The position numbers were made by a program, and so were the translations under genes. 64,000 nt of DNA from Pinus tabuliformis (Eukaryota > Streptophyta > Pinopsida > Pinales > Pinaceae). The notes under the pieces are model-generated. The model did not search any database. It saw only the letters and a program-made list of their open reading frames with translations, and was not told the DNA's origin. This document shows positions 45,171 to 55,941 of this stretch, one piece after another. Each line of letters begins with the position of its first letter. The stretch's first letter is position 1. Location of the stretch: positions 761,484,720 to 761,548,719 of the forward strand of contig CM062813.1 of NCBI GenBank assembly GCA_031772625.1. Reading direction: 5' to 3'.

Positions 45171-46391
45171 CATTCCCAACAATAACAACAAATGGTCGCA
45201 TAGGATCCTCAACTTCTATAAGGGGAAATTGCGGGCCATAATTTCGTCATGCTGCTACCAATGCACCAATCCTAATCTATAAAAAAGAGGTTGATGTGAC
45301 AACGTTAGCAAGATCCTATGACCTTCCTGAGTCGAATTATGCTCCTAAAGAATCGACCACCCCTACTGCTTCTCCTGGACCTCTCACATTAGATAAACCT
45401 ATAGAACCAGTATATTGCCCACCCAAGGGTGTAGTTAAGAATTAAACACACAACCCCAATGTGTGGGATTCCCAACACTACTATATTTTTGAGGGCCTTG
45501 CCCAAGCACCTAATGCCATGTCTGCTTTGGAAGTTTTGTAGAGCTTACCTTAGCAATACAAAGCCTTGTTGACTTCCATTGAAAGGGTGGACCCTTAAGG
45601 GTCTAGTTCAATCACCTTTAGTGTTGACGCACCTCATGCTAGACATTCCCTTCTGGTTTCCTTCCAGGTTGTAGTGCGAATTTTCACTCATGACGCATAT
45701 CGCACTTTGGTGGATGAATTATTTTCCACTAATGTTATATTAGCATTGTGCTGGAAAAATCTTGGGTCTCTAGAACTCATGAAGTCTAGTACTAGTAGTC
45801 AATCCTTTAACAACCACCATTTTTTTCCTTAGGGGATTCTTCCAAAGTTTTCCATCAAGCTCGGGCATAAGGCTACCTATTTTGATGTTGAAGTTTTAAA
45901 TGCTCCCTTAGATTATAATTTTCTCCTTGGTCATATTTGATTTCATGTGATGTGTGTTGTTGTATCTTCAATGTTTTTTGTGCTTCACTTTTCCCATGAA
46001 GGCAAGATTTTCATGATTGATCAACTTGATTATTGTATATCATCGACTAAACTTACATCTATGGGTAATACTGTGCCATTTTTTGGAGATAACCCTGGTA
46101 ATTATCAGAGTGTTGGGGCGAGATTGTTTGAACATTCCTCTCTCATGGGAGTCTTTCCTTTACCCCTATCTGATATTCCTTCTTCATCTACCATTACTCC
46201 CATGCATCTGCAATTTTCTCTCACCTGTGGACCCCAGGTCTCTAATGATCCTTGGATGGTGCCTTCTACTTCTGAACTTGATCAATATGGTGAGAAAATC
46301 CCTTTAAGCCCAGTTGAGATTTCCTACCAACGCATCTAGAAGGCACGTACCTTTGATACGTAAAGTGACACACCTCGTGAATTGCTTGATG
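45171..46391 (+). pseudogene. Element E protease region
   Basis: Continuation of element E after C. Near 45685-45735 the frame reads T-H-D-A-Y-R-T-L-V-D-E-L-F-S, where the family active site would be D-E-G-A-S, so the catalytic motif is mutated. P-L-D-Y-N-F-L-L-G-H (about 45905-45935) and F-S-H-E-G-K-I (about 45990) closely match the protease of elements A and B. The frame is open from 45947 to 46339. The region is cut at 46396 by element F (TSD ATTAC) and resumes in register at 57819. Confidence 0.75.
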
Positions 46392-46396
46392 ATTAC

Positions 46397-47669
46397 TGTT
46401 AGAAAGTGTAGCAAGAAAGGTTCAATTTGACTTTAACCTTAGTCAAATTGAGTAAATCAAATTTCCACATAAGAAGGACAGCTTGGAGGTAGTTAACTAG
46501 TGTGAGATGGCACTTGTCGCTTAGTTATATCAGAAAATTCAAGTTAGTGAGCTTTGAGTTCAGTCATGAATGTGTTGATTGCTAAATTTTAGCAATCTAG
46601 TTCATATATTTTCAGTTGTACTCAATTTATAGGCCTCTAACAATTACTAGAGTCAATTAAAGAGTTCAGGCTTCTGTGATCCATATCAAGATTGTGAGAG
46701 ATTTTTCAGCGAAAATCACATGGAGTACCATTTGTCGATGCGTTTCGAACCAACTAGTGTGGTTCATCGTCAGGAAAAGTTGAAGAAACAGATCCAACTT
46801 AACATGCTAAATAGTCTGAGCGGAGCCTTCGACAGCTAACTAGACCAACGGCTAGTTTGACATTAGGACGGGGTCAAAATTATTATATTAGTTTAATTAG
46901 TAAGATTAAGGACCAGTATCTATAAAAATAAATAAAATATTATCGAGGGTATTCAAGAAATATTAATAAAAATATAAGTTAGTTAGAATTTAGATAAATA
47001 CACGACCTTATAATATATGAAAAAATTAAATGCCTAAATAAAAATATATAAAGCACTTATATTTAAAAGTATTATTAAAAAATTAAAAATTAATTAATAA
47101 TTAAACGGAAAATTAGGTGCATAGAGTCAGTTGAAGGTCAGTTGGGAAGTGAGAGAACATTCTAATTTAGAGATCTATCAGTTAATTGATCAATTAGCCC
47201 AAAATAGCTCATGCATGCACGAAATTCAAATTCCCCAGTTGGAGTGGAGGAATTAAGGCTCATGTAAAATGATTTGTATACTAGTGGAGTGTACATAATT
47301 TTTCATGCAGGCAATTGATCAATCCTTGGGAATTGTGCAACGAAATAGGAGACTGATGGAGGTATAAAGTGGCTAATTGTTGGCCAGAGGTCTCCAATCA
47401 GTATAGAGAACCATTATTCTTTTGCAAGTTGCGCTTAGAGCTGGAACAAGCAATTGTAATAGTTTCTCTATTCAACTGATTAATGCAAAGAGGCTTGAGG
47501 GGTTTTTCCTAGTTGGGTTCCCCTAGAAATCATTGTGTATTTGTGGTTTTTCTTGTTTCTTTTCTATGCATGTGTCTCTAAATTTTGATTTCCATTCCAC
47601 TGAATTGTAGAGTAGAATTGTGTCTCTTATTTTTTAGTTTGAAATCTTTAGCAGTTGCAATTTCTATCA
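46397..47669 (+). repeat. Element F 5' LTR
   Basis: Aligned to 56659-57813 at both ends. A 466-bp block at 46656-47121 has no counterpart in the other copy. Confidence 0.85.
46656..47121. mobile_element. Unidentified 466-bp insertion in element F 5' LTR
   Basis: Flanked by the direct repeat TAGAGTCA (46648-46655 and 47122-47129), absent from the 3' LTR. The right half is very AT-rich. Terminal inverted repeats are not evident. An 8-bp duplication would fit hAT, but a rearrangement is also possible. Confidence 0.5.
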
Positions 47670-47786
47670 AAATTCTTCATGGCATCGGAGCCCTGAAATC
47701 ACATTAGAACCAATATTTCAATTTTTTCCCTTGGGAATTTCGAATTTGCAGCTTCAGTGCAGTAGTTTTTCTTCATATTTGGGAGA

Positions 47787-47915
47787 ATGGCTTTCAACGG
47801 ACTAAGATTGAAGCATGCATTAAAAGGAAGTTCAAATTTCTTAGCCTGGAAAAAATTTAGGATCATCAACAATGCCGTAGGAGCAGTATTCTGGAGCAAC
47901 CAAAATCTTGACTAG
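47787..47915 (+). pseudogene. Element F gag, N-terminal fragment
   Basis: ATG at 47787 followed by 42 codons with G-S-S-N-F-L-A-W-K-K-F-R-I-I, the typical start of Ty1/copia gag (usually L-x-G-x-N-Y-x-x-W). TAG at 47913; no longer open continuation. Element B lies 82 bp downstream. Confidence 0.65.
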
Positions 47916-47997
47916 TGGGTAGTCCTTGAAGTCCTCATGTATAGTGATCATTTAAGAACTAATGATTTGTGAGGAGGAAAAGTTATGGAGCCCTAGT

Positions 47998-49048
47998 TGT
48001 TGTTGGGAAAAGTATCCAATACGGAATGACCCTATCCCACTCTAAGGGTGATAGTACCTCAACAACAATCAAAGCCAAGCTATTCAAGATTACTTCTTTA
48101 TGAGATGTAAGAGAGGGGAGAAAGAGATCCACTAACCGTTGTCTTCCGCTAATGTTTGATCCAATCTTCTCTCCTTGCTGCTTGCTCCCGGCTCCTTTCT
48201 CTTTCACTGGCCCAGCTACACAAAGATCCTGCAAAAGCACAAGAAAGGGAAACTACAAGAAGCATACATCCATAATTGATTCAAGGATTAGAATAAATCA
48301 AATATATAAGCATCAATACGCCACAGAGACACATGCATATAGAAGAACCTCAAATTCTTTATTAATGGAAGAAGTAAAGTTCTGAGAGTGTTACAACCAT
48401 AAGAGGCCCAACCCAGCAACACCTCCCAGCAGAAAGAAATCTCCTCTTCACCTCCTTCAAAGCAATCACCCAATAGTTCTATGCTCAAACCAACAACACT
48501 TCCTTACATTCACAAGATTCCAGCTTCCCTAGACCTCATGAGAGAGCTCTATATATAGGAGTTTTGGAGAAAGGATGAGTCAGCTTGAGGCTGGCATGAA
48601 GCTGACTAGTGTCCTCTCCCACTTCAGTTCTTGAGTCCACTTGGAGTTTCTTGCTTCCACTTGGAGATCTAGATCCTCTTACTCATCACAAGGCGAATTC
48701 CCTGATCCAAGTGTCATTTTGGAAGCTTCCTGGGCATTTGACACCTTGCAGAATGACTGTGCCACTTGGCCAATCTCGCCCAGCGCAGGTAGCCTTCATT
48801 AGAGTTGACATTCAATGCAGGTACAGAGTGGAGCAGTTGACATTCAGCACAGATGCTCAGTGGAGCAGCTGACATGATCCAGAATTAGCTTGTTTTTGAG
48901 TGTTTTCAGGTGGAGAACTGATTTTTAGTGCTGTGGTTTGCTGACCTTGTTCCTCTAGGGGTAGGAACAACATGTTTAGGGACTTTGGATCCCTCGGATT
49001 ATCGACATTTCATGCTTCATGCTGTAAGGCACAAAAATGTCTATAACA
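47998..49048 (-). repeat. Element B 3' LTR (left copy)
   Basis: 1,051 bp, nearly identical to 54875-55936; the right copy is slightly longer, including an extra AGATATACTTC-type stretch near 55505. Confidence 0.95.
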
Positions 49049-50140
49049 GTTGCCCCCTAAAGTATGAGGTCGTTTATCGGGTGAAATGCTTTATCAGGAG
49101 GATCCGAAGTTCATTCAATTGCTGAGAGGTGCCCTGTAATAAAATACAATACAATACATTATTTTTCATTCTGCTTTCATGATCTAGCTGAGGCGGGAAT
49201 TCCCATGCTCAGCTTTATAAATTCATTTTGGTACATAGAACAGACGATCGTCTGATGGTAGACTGATAATTCTCTACTGAAATTATCATCCTTTGAGTAG
49301 GATGATCATCTGCTGCAATGATGTACATAACAAATGTCTTTATATCTTGAATATATATATCGCAGCCCAGATGGATGAAACTAGATCCGGGGTCTTCAAA
49401 CTCGTTCGATCTTCACTCTAAGTACAAGTCGATCCATGTGAGAATTGCGCTGAAGTCGAACATGGAAAGACATCGCTTGATTACCGGTCAATAATGTAAA
49501 CCGTTAACAAGCGCGAGAGGAATCACCGATAATGATAATGACCCTCAAGGTACTGCAGTACAATTCACGTGGTGTGAATAAAGGACTTGGCGTCGAACAC
49601 CACGCAAAATCTTCTGGTCGAAGGTCATTGATGTATACCTGTCGCCGGAAGTGAGAAACTTGCCATTGAGGTATGCAAGCTTCAAAGTACTGGGGGGGTT
49701 GTTCCTAGATCAACTTCTTGGATAATGAGCTGAAGTCGACAAGAAGCGATCCGTCAAAGGAGGGCATTAATGAATCCCACATCAATGACACGGAACGGAG
49801 CTAATGATTTTAGTGGAGGTGAAAACAATCTGTGAGATATGATTCAGGGTGGCGATCATGGGTGGATAAAGGACAATGTATGGCAGTGGATGGGACACGG
49901 TTGACTCTTTCTGAACACATCTCTTGAACATATAACGACACTGGTGTGATGGATCGGTAGCATTACCCCAAATGTGGATGGTTTGGTGAGGACCATGGTG
50001 ATGAGACCGGTAAATGAAACAACCCAACCCGATGTGATACGGAGGACAAAGTGTCATGTTCAAGAGCGACTTGCTACCATTAAAGCTTTGAGGTTCTCCC
50101 AATTTTTCCCCAGTCATTTCTGACCAGTACCTCTTTATTT
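49049..50140 (-). other. Element B 3' non-coding region, conserved with element A
   Basis: No coding frame. Contains three consecutive inverted repeats at 49241-49304: CAGACGATCGTCTG; GATAATT/AATTATC; CATCCT/AGGATG. The CTTCTTG/CAAGAAG pair at 49714-49746 is shared with element A. Confidence 0.75.
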
Positions 50141-50144
50141 TTGT

Positions 50145-50612
50145 CAAGCTTGAGGAGGATAACATATGCTTGTTCTATAACCTGCCCTTCGGGCAAGCCC
50201 ATCGCTATGTTTTAACGAGCTTAGCGATAGGGAAACTCGTTCTCGTCTAAAGACAAGTTTGTCGCTATTTAATCATTTTAACGAGTCTAACGACAAGGAA
50301 AACTCGGTCCTTTTCATTTTTAGAGAGTCTGAAAAGGTACAGAAAGTTAACTCCAAAATTCCTTTTTCGTCATCTAATCCCTTAAGTCCGAAAAAGTATA
50401 AAACAATACAGAAGGGATGAGTTTTCGATTACTTTAACGAGCCGAATAAAACAAGCGCTCGACCTTTTTGTGTAATAATCCCTCAGGTCCAAAAAGATTA
50501 AAATCTAGAGGAGGGATAGCTCTTCCGGTCATTTTAACGAGATGGAAGGCCAAAAATCGGCAAACTTTTCATATTTTACGAGTCAGATGAAAAGATCTCA
50601 AAGAAGACTCGT
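50145..50612. other. Array of interlocked inverted repeats (pseudoknot-like) in element B
   Basis: Modules (start positions): ATCGCTA 50201/TAGCGAT 50222 with AACGAG 50214/CTCGTT 50236; TTGTCG 50259/CGACAA 50291 with CGAGT 50282/ACTCG 50302; CCTTTTCA 50309/TGAAAAGG 50330 with GAGT 50325/ACTC 50350; CTTTTTCG 50362/CGAAAAAG 50389 with ATCCCTT 50377/AAGGGAT 50412; CTTTTTG 50464/CAAAAAG 50490 with ATCCCTC 50478/GAGGGAT 50511; CTTTTCAT 50565/ATGAAAAG 50587 with ACGAGTC 50578/GACTCGT 50606. Hairpins at 50145-50172 and TGCCC-TTC-GGGCA at 50183-50195 precede them. A seventh, TTTTAACG 50917/CGTTAAAA 50938 with AGCA/TGCT, lies downstream. Confidence 0.8.
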
Positions 50613-51578
50613 CTTTTGAGGAACGAGTGATAAACAGGGATAGCAGCAGATTCCAGGTACAGGATGGAATTTTCCAATCACGGCAGTGTTACAAGGATGG
50701 CTAAGTGAAATCACTCTTCGCAGCTGTTCCTCAAAATGGGTAAACAATCATATGGAGGTGAACGATTGGCCAAATGAAATGGAGGTGGCGGGTGTAAACA
50801 CGACCAAGGATTTTTATGGCTAATAAATTTACGATCACAGTGGTTATTTACCGAGATGGGTTCATTTTTTAATGAGCTTGAATGCGCCAAAACACTGCTC
50901 AATGCTTATGTTTATTTTTTAACGAGCATGAATTCCGCGTTAAAACTGCTCGGATCTCGCTTTTCTATTTTTTAACGAGCATAAATTCCGCGGTAAAATT
51001 GCTTGATTATACCAGTCATAAGATAAGAATGTCTCCTGTGAGATAGCTATTTTTTATGGAGCTTTATCTCACGAAGCTATGCTCCTCATATCCTTTCTTT
51101 ATGCAAGTTTGGAAACGACTAATCCTACGAGTTTAAAGGGTTAGACCTACAGGTTTAAAGGGAGGACCTAAAAATTTAAAAAATAAATAGTCGTCCCTTG
51201 CTTGCACTCCAAAAGGTTGCATGCCCCCAGGTGTAAGGTATAATCTCAAGGCTGCCCCTACTTATTCGATAAAACATTTGTTTTAAAGGGTGAGGCTTGC
51301 CTCTTTCTGGTTACCCAAAGATTGTTTTGTTAACACCATCAAACGAAAACATCTCCTCGGCACTATCTACAGAAGTAGACAATGGTGAATGACCCTGTTC
51401 CGTCAAACACATAACCTTGACAAAAGAATCTTGTTCTAGAACAACCCCTCTTCCATCCACGGACGGGGTACGGACTAGTCATATTCTCCCGCGGAAATTC
51501 TACCTTATACCCAAGGTTTCCTCTGCCCGAAGCAGACCAGGATGCATGCCCCCTAGGTTCCAGTCCCATCTTTCCGAA
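50613..51578 (-). other. Element B non-coding DNA between gag-protease and the repeat array
   Basis: No convincing gene. Three degenerate units headed TTTTTTAAYGAGC (50866, 50915, 50968) correspond to the minisatellite of element A but are less regular. A 68-codon open stretch at 51363-51569 on the minus strand has no recognisable motif. Confidence 0.6.
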
Positions 51579-53171
51579 TCACTCGCACTCATCGGGAAGG
51601 AGGACTGGGGGTGGAGACATTTCTTGGGTGAATAGACCATTGAGGGTTGGTATGTGACTATTTGCGATGCGTGATCCCGGAAATGAAAGTTGGTCTACGA
51701 GCTTGACCATTCTTCCTTCGTGTGGAAAACACATTACTCTAAAGAGTGAGGAGACTATAGCTCCCATGCAATATATATAGTCTCGTCCAAGGAGTAGGTT
51801 ATAATCCAAGGGTCCTTGAACAACCATCACGTTCATTTGAACGGTCTTCCCTTTCAATGTAACAGGCACATTGGAGAGGACCCCTAACGGTCGACTGGTT
51901 CCTTTATCAAAACCCGAGAGATTTCTCATCTCAGGCAAAAGCGCCGGGGAACCCAGTGCTTTCCAAGCAATAGAGGAAAGGATACTCACAGATGCCCCTT
52001 CATCAATGATAGTTCCAACCATTACCATTCTGTAGATTTGGACTATGATTCTGAATGGTATACTGGCTGGTAACCGGGGTCTGCCTAGTTGGTTCCAATC
52101 AAAGGATACAACCAGGTTGCTTGGTGGTGGGACCGAATATACGGCCAGATGTGACCTTGACGATGTTCCTTCCTGCGATAAAGGAATGGGCGCATTGCCC
52201 TGATGCTCATCAGAGTCGGTGTTGATGAAAAGAATCTGGATGGTGTCATCCTTATTCTCTTCAGTGAGGGTGTCATTTGAAGATGAATCTTCAGTGACGG
52301 TGTCATTTGAGGATGAAACCTCTGAAGGAAGAACCAGGTCAACTGCCGTATCGACCTTTAGACTTTCGTCTGGTCTAGGTTCAGTAGGTTCATTTTCAAT
52401 GACTGACGCTTCAGCTGACCACTTGAGCGGGCCAGCTGTATTTTCAACCAACGAAGGACTTGGCACGAGTTTTTTGTATCCAGGAGGAAGTCTCAACGGT
52501 GAAACCGGGTGATCTTCCAAAACTCTCTTCGCTTCGTCTAAGAAGGGACAACGATGGATGGCGTGATCGCCTTCACACAGTCTGCAGGGGGATCTTGCTC
52601 CCCCTTTTTGTCTTGAATCTTCACTTTCGCTGGTTGACGGTAAGCAATCAACATGGCTATCAGAGGTTGATGCCCCCGAATTGTGCAAACGAGGGGACCA
52701 GTCCCTTAGTATCCGGGGAATACAGGGACAATCTCTATGGAAGTGGTCTCCTCTACATATGACACATGGCGATTTAGGCCCGGTCTGTGCTGTGTGTGGA
52801 TTTTTGTCAGATGTCTTTTGCTTGCCCCCAGTCGCCTTAGGTTCTTTATTCTTCTTCTCTTTCTTCTTCTTCTCCTTCTTCTCCATGGGAGCTTGGCTTT
52901 TGCCGGCTCTACCCTGCGAAGATGAAGGATTGGAGGAAGAGTTATAAGAAGTAGAAGGCTGGTGGGCAGCTCTAGACTGATCTAACTGTTGACTCGACTG
53001 TTCAGGAACCATGGTGGTCTGAACTACATTAGTTGAGAATAGCCAAATAGGCAGGCCAATTGTCAGTCCTGGAAGCGACAATGTGGCCATGTGGGGCGCA
53101 CCAACTTCTCCCCAAGAGGAGAATGGACTAGGATTTCCATCGTGTGGAATTCCTTGGTTGGGGCGTTCCAT
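51579..53171 (-). CDS. Element B gag-protease polyprotein (intact, 530 aa)
   Basis: Uninterrupted minus-strand frame. The N-terminus (M-E-R-P-N-Q-G-I-P-H-D-G-N-P, M-A-T-L-S-L-P-G-L-T-I) is shared with element A. Around residues 75-125 lies a Ser-rich then Lys/Glu-rich low-complexity segment (CTT-rich DNA near 52845-52890). Two short CCHC-like knuckles, both C-x2-C-x3-H-x4-C (C-V-I-C-R-G-D-H and C-R-L-C-E-G-D-H), fall near residues 137 and 195. An acidic linker is followed by a retropepsin domain with I-D-E-G-A-S-V-S-I-L (about residue 405) and L-D-Y-N-L-L-L-G-R-D-Y. Whether D-E-G is catalytically competent is unclear. The start at 53171 is the first ATG of the frame. Probably gag-like plus protease for a particle. 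Confidence 0.9.
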   Translation of the reverse strand: MERPNQGIPHDGNPSPFSSWGEVGAPHMATLSLPGLTIGLPIWLFSTNVVQTTMVPEQSSQQLDQSRAAHQPSTSYNSSSNPSSSQGRAGKSQAPMEKKEKKKKEKKNKEPKATGGKQKTSDKNPHTAQTGPKSPCVICRGDHFHRDCPCIPRILRDWSPRLHNSGASTSDSHVDCLPSTSESEDSRQKGGARSPCRLCEGDHAIHRCPFLDEAKRVLEDHPVSPLRLPPGYKKLVPSPSLVENTAGPLKWSAEASVIENEPTEPRPDESLKVDTAVDLVLPSEVSSSNDTVTEDSSSNDTLTEENKDDTIQILFINTDSDEHQGNAPIPLSQEGTSSRSHLAVYSVPPPSNLVVSFDWNQLGRPRLPASIPFRIIVQIYRMVMVGTIIDEGASVSILSSIAWKALGSPALLPEMRNLSGFDKGTSRPLGVLSNVPVTLKGKTVQMNVMVVQGPLDYNLLLGRDYIYCMGAIVSSLFRVMCFPHEGRMVKLVDQLSFPGSRIANSHIPTLNGLFTQEMSPPPVLLPDECE

Positions 53172-54874
53172 GTTCTCAACTTAAGATCAACGCGGGAATA
53201 GGAGGTGATTATGTTCCGTTTAAAATAAATTTTATAACGACGCTTAGACACAACTTGCTTTTTCACTTTTGAAGAGTCGAGAAAAAGCTAAAGATGACTC
53301 TAGTCTCCTTCGATGTTTTAACGAGCCCGAAGTGACAAATGCTCTGATGGACTTTTTCAGTTATAGAGTTTGAAAAAGGCCAAAAGAAACTGCTTTGGAG
53401 TTCTAGGCAGAGGGTGTGCCAAACTTTTCGCAAAACCACAGAATACATTTTACGGTACGAGTGGTCGATCTTTGTGAATGCTGTGTTCACTGCATTGCGA
53501 TCAGTAGGGCGGTCGACACGGTTTCCTATAGGATAAAGGCTTTATTCCTATAGGGGTCTCCCAATATATACGCGACGGTACGTGGGAGCACAAGTCCGTA
53601 TTGATACTTATCGCTTCACCGTGGAGGAATCACCCAACCACTCAACGCTAAGATATCACGTTTAACGACGCCGGAACACGTCTCTAGCTTAGACCTCTAT
53701 GTGTTTGCGTTATGTTTCAATGCGTTGTTATGTAAATTCAATTTATTTTAAGGTTGATCTTGTTTAGCAGTTTGCCTTTATGGATCACCACGAGATGTAT
53801 GGTAACACTCCTAAATGCAGTCTAAGATGATAAGCAAGCTTTTCAATCTTTCAACTTTGAAAATCTTAACTACTGAGGGAAAAGAAAGATAACATCTTTT
53901 CTCACAGATCATAGAGCACACACTAATGCACTTTTTTCCTAAATCAACATGCAAGCTGTCATAATGCACATGCACAATGCAAGTATTTCTTTTCTCTTTC
54001 TTAATGTTCGCGTAATGCAAAAAGAAAGCTGTTGTAAAATTTTGAATTCAATTTCAAGTGAAAGCAAACAAGCTTGTCCAAAATCAAAAGACACCTTAAG
54101 ATTTACTTGTTTCGACACTAGAAATATATAAACTCAAACCAAATGATGAAAGCAAAAACTCAATCAGCTATGAACAGTAAACAAACTAACTCTTAAGATC
54201 AAAACGACACTTGATCACAGGTCTAGATCTAAGAGGCCACAGCAAGACCAGTTCACTTTCGTTATGGGAAACTGTAAATGATATAAGAAATACACAAAGA
54301 ACAAACACAGTTTCTTTATACAACTGAGGCGGAATAGTGACAAGGAAAGTTGGTTTCAGATAGGCACATTGACTGGTAACAGGCAGCAAAACAAGAGTGA
54401 AAACAGGGCAAGAAACAGCAGGAAACCCCAGTAGCACAAAGCAAGACTGGTCCAGCGCAGGTGGGACACTGTCTGTTTGACCTTTAGTGCAGGTAGCCCC
54501 TTCGGGAACTGCGCTGAAATGCAGACAGCCTTTGTACAGCCTGCACTGAAGAACAAAACTTTCGTTTCTCTTGGTTTCCGGGTCACAGATTGCTAAAAAA
54601 TTCACAGTTTTGGCTCAAATCAGAAGCTATCAGTCAAGGACACACTAAGGGATGACAAGGAGGATAAAAAGCTATCACTAAGAGCTTATTAGAGTCTTTG
54701 TGGATCAGCTCTTCAAATCATAAACTTGCCCAGAAACTGAGCTAGAGTAGTTGCCCTCTACTTTGTATTTGAAGGATCCAAATACAGTTCGATTCGGTAC
54801 TCCCTTTGTTTATGAAATGAATAGCAAAAACACAAACAACCAACAAGATACGATCCCCAGTGGAGTCACCAATT
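53172..54874 (-). other. Element B 5' leader with PBS
   Basis: 1.7 kb between 5' LTR and the coding region, no gene. A block near 53676-53700 (GGAACACGTCTCTAGC) matches the element A leader. A further pair of the array type, GAGTC 53276/GACTC 53296, lies close to the gag start. GC-rich GCGCAG motifs cluster at 54450-54530. Confidence 0.75.
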
Positions 54875-55936
54875 TGTTGTTGGGAAAAGTATCCAATACG
54901 GAATGACCCTATCCCACTCTAAGGGTGATAGTACCTTAGCAACAATCAAAGCCAAGCTATTCAAGATTACTTCTTTATGAGATGTAAGAGAGGGGAGAAA
55001 GAGATCCACTAACCGTTGTCTTCCGCTAATGTTTGATCCAATCTTCTCTCCTTGCTGCTTGCTCCCGACTCCTTGCTCTTTCACTGGCCCAGCTACACAA
55101 AGATCCTGCAAAAGCACAAGAAAGGGAAACTACAAGAAGCATACATCCATAATTGATTCAAGGATTAGAATAAATCAAATATACAAGCATCAATACGCCA
55201 CAGAGACACATGCATATAGAAGAACCTCAAATGCTTTATTAATGGAAGAAGTAAAGTTCTGAGAGTGTTACAACCATAAGAGGCCCAACCCAGCAACACC
55301 TCCCAGCAGAAAGAAATCTCCTCTTCACCTCCTTCAAAGCAATCACCCAATAGTTCTATGCTCAAACCAACATCACTTCCTTACATTCACAAGATTCCAG
55401 CCTCCCTAGACCTCATGAGAGAGCTCTATATATAGGAGTTTTGGAGAAAGGATGAGTCAGCTTGAGGCTGGCATGAAGCTGACTAGTGTCCTCTCCCACT
55501 TCAGATATACTTCAGTTCTTGAGTCCACTTGGAGTTTCTTGCTTCCACTTGGAGATCTAGATCCTCTTACTCATCACAAGGTGAATTTCCTGATCCAAGT
55601 GTCATTTTGGAAGCTTCCTGGGCATTTGACACCTTGCAGAATGACTGTGCCACTTGGCCAATCTCGCCCAGCGCAGGTAGCCTTCATTAGAGTTGACATT
55701 CAGCGCAGGTATAGAGTGGAGTAGTTGACATTCAGCGCAGATGCTCAGTGGAGCAGCTGACATGATCCAGAATTAGCTTGTTTTTGAGTGTTTTCAGGTG
55801 GAGCACTGATTTTTAGTGCTGTGGTTTGCTGACCTTGTTCCTCTAGGGGTAGGAACAACATGTTTAGGGACTTTGGATCCCTCGGATTATCGACATTTCA
55901 TGCTTCATGCTGTAAGGCACAAAAATGTCTATAACA
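54875..55936 (-). repeat. Element B 5' LTR (right copy)
   Basis: 1,062 bp; ends TCTATAACA then CTAGT. Confidence 0.95.
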
Positions 55937-55941
55937 CTAGT

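Larger units (their letters stand above)
47998..55936 (-). mobile_element. Element B: young non-autonomous gag-protease LTR element
   Basis: 7.9 kb on the minus strand. LTRs 47998-49048 and 54875-55936, starting TGTTGTTGGG and ending TATAACA, flanked by perfect CTAGT (47993-47997 and 55937-55941). The LTRs differ at only a handful of places plus small indels. The PBS (complement of about 54854-54873, TTGGTGACTCCACTGGGGAT) is at the right, the polypurine tract (complement of GTTGCCCCCTAAAG at 49049) at the left. It encodes one intact 530-codon gag-protease and no RT or integrase. Same architecture as element A but LTR sequence largely different. Confidence 0.95.

Noticed and set aside
48152-48488. 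Frames of 66-77 codons duplicated at 55029-55365
   Set aside because: Duplicated because they lie in the two LTRs of element B; not genes.
53811-54605. Minus-strand frames in the element B leader, one with hydrophobic stretches
   Set aside because: No counterpart in element A, no motif, and located between PBS and gag start.
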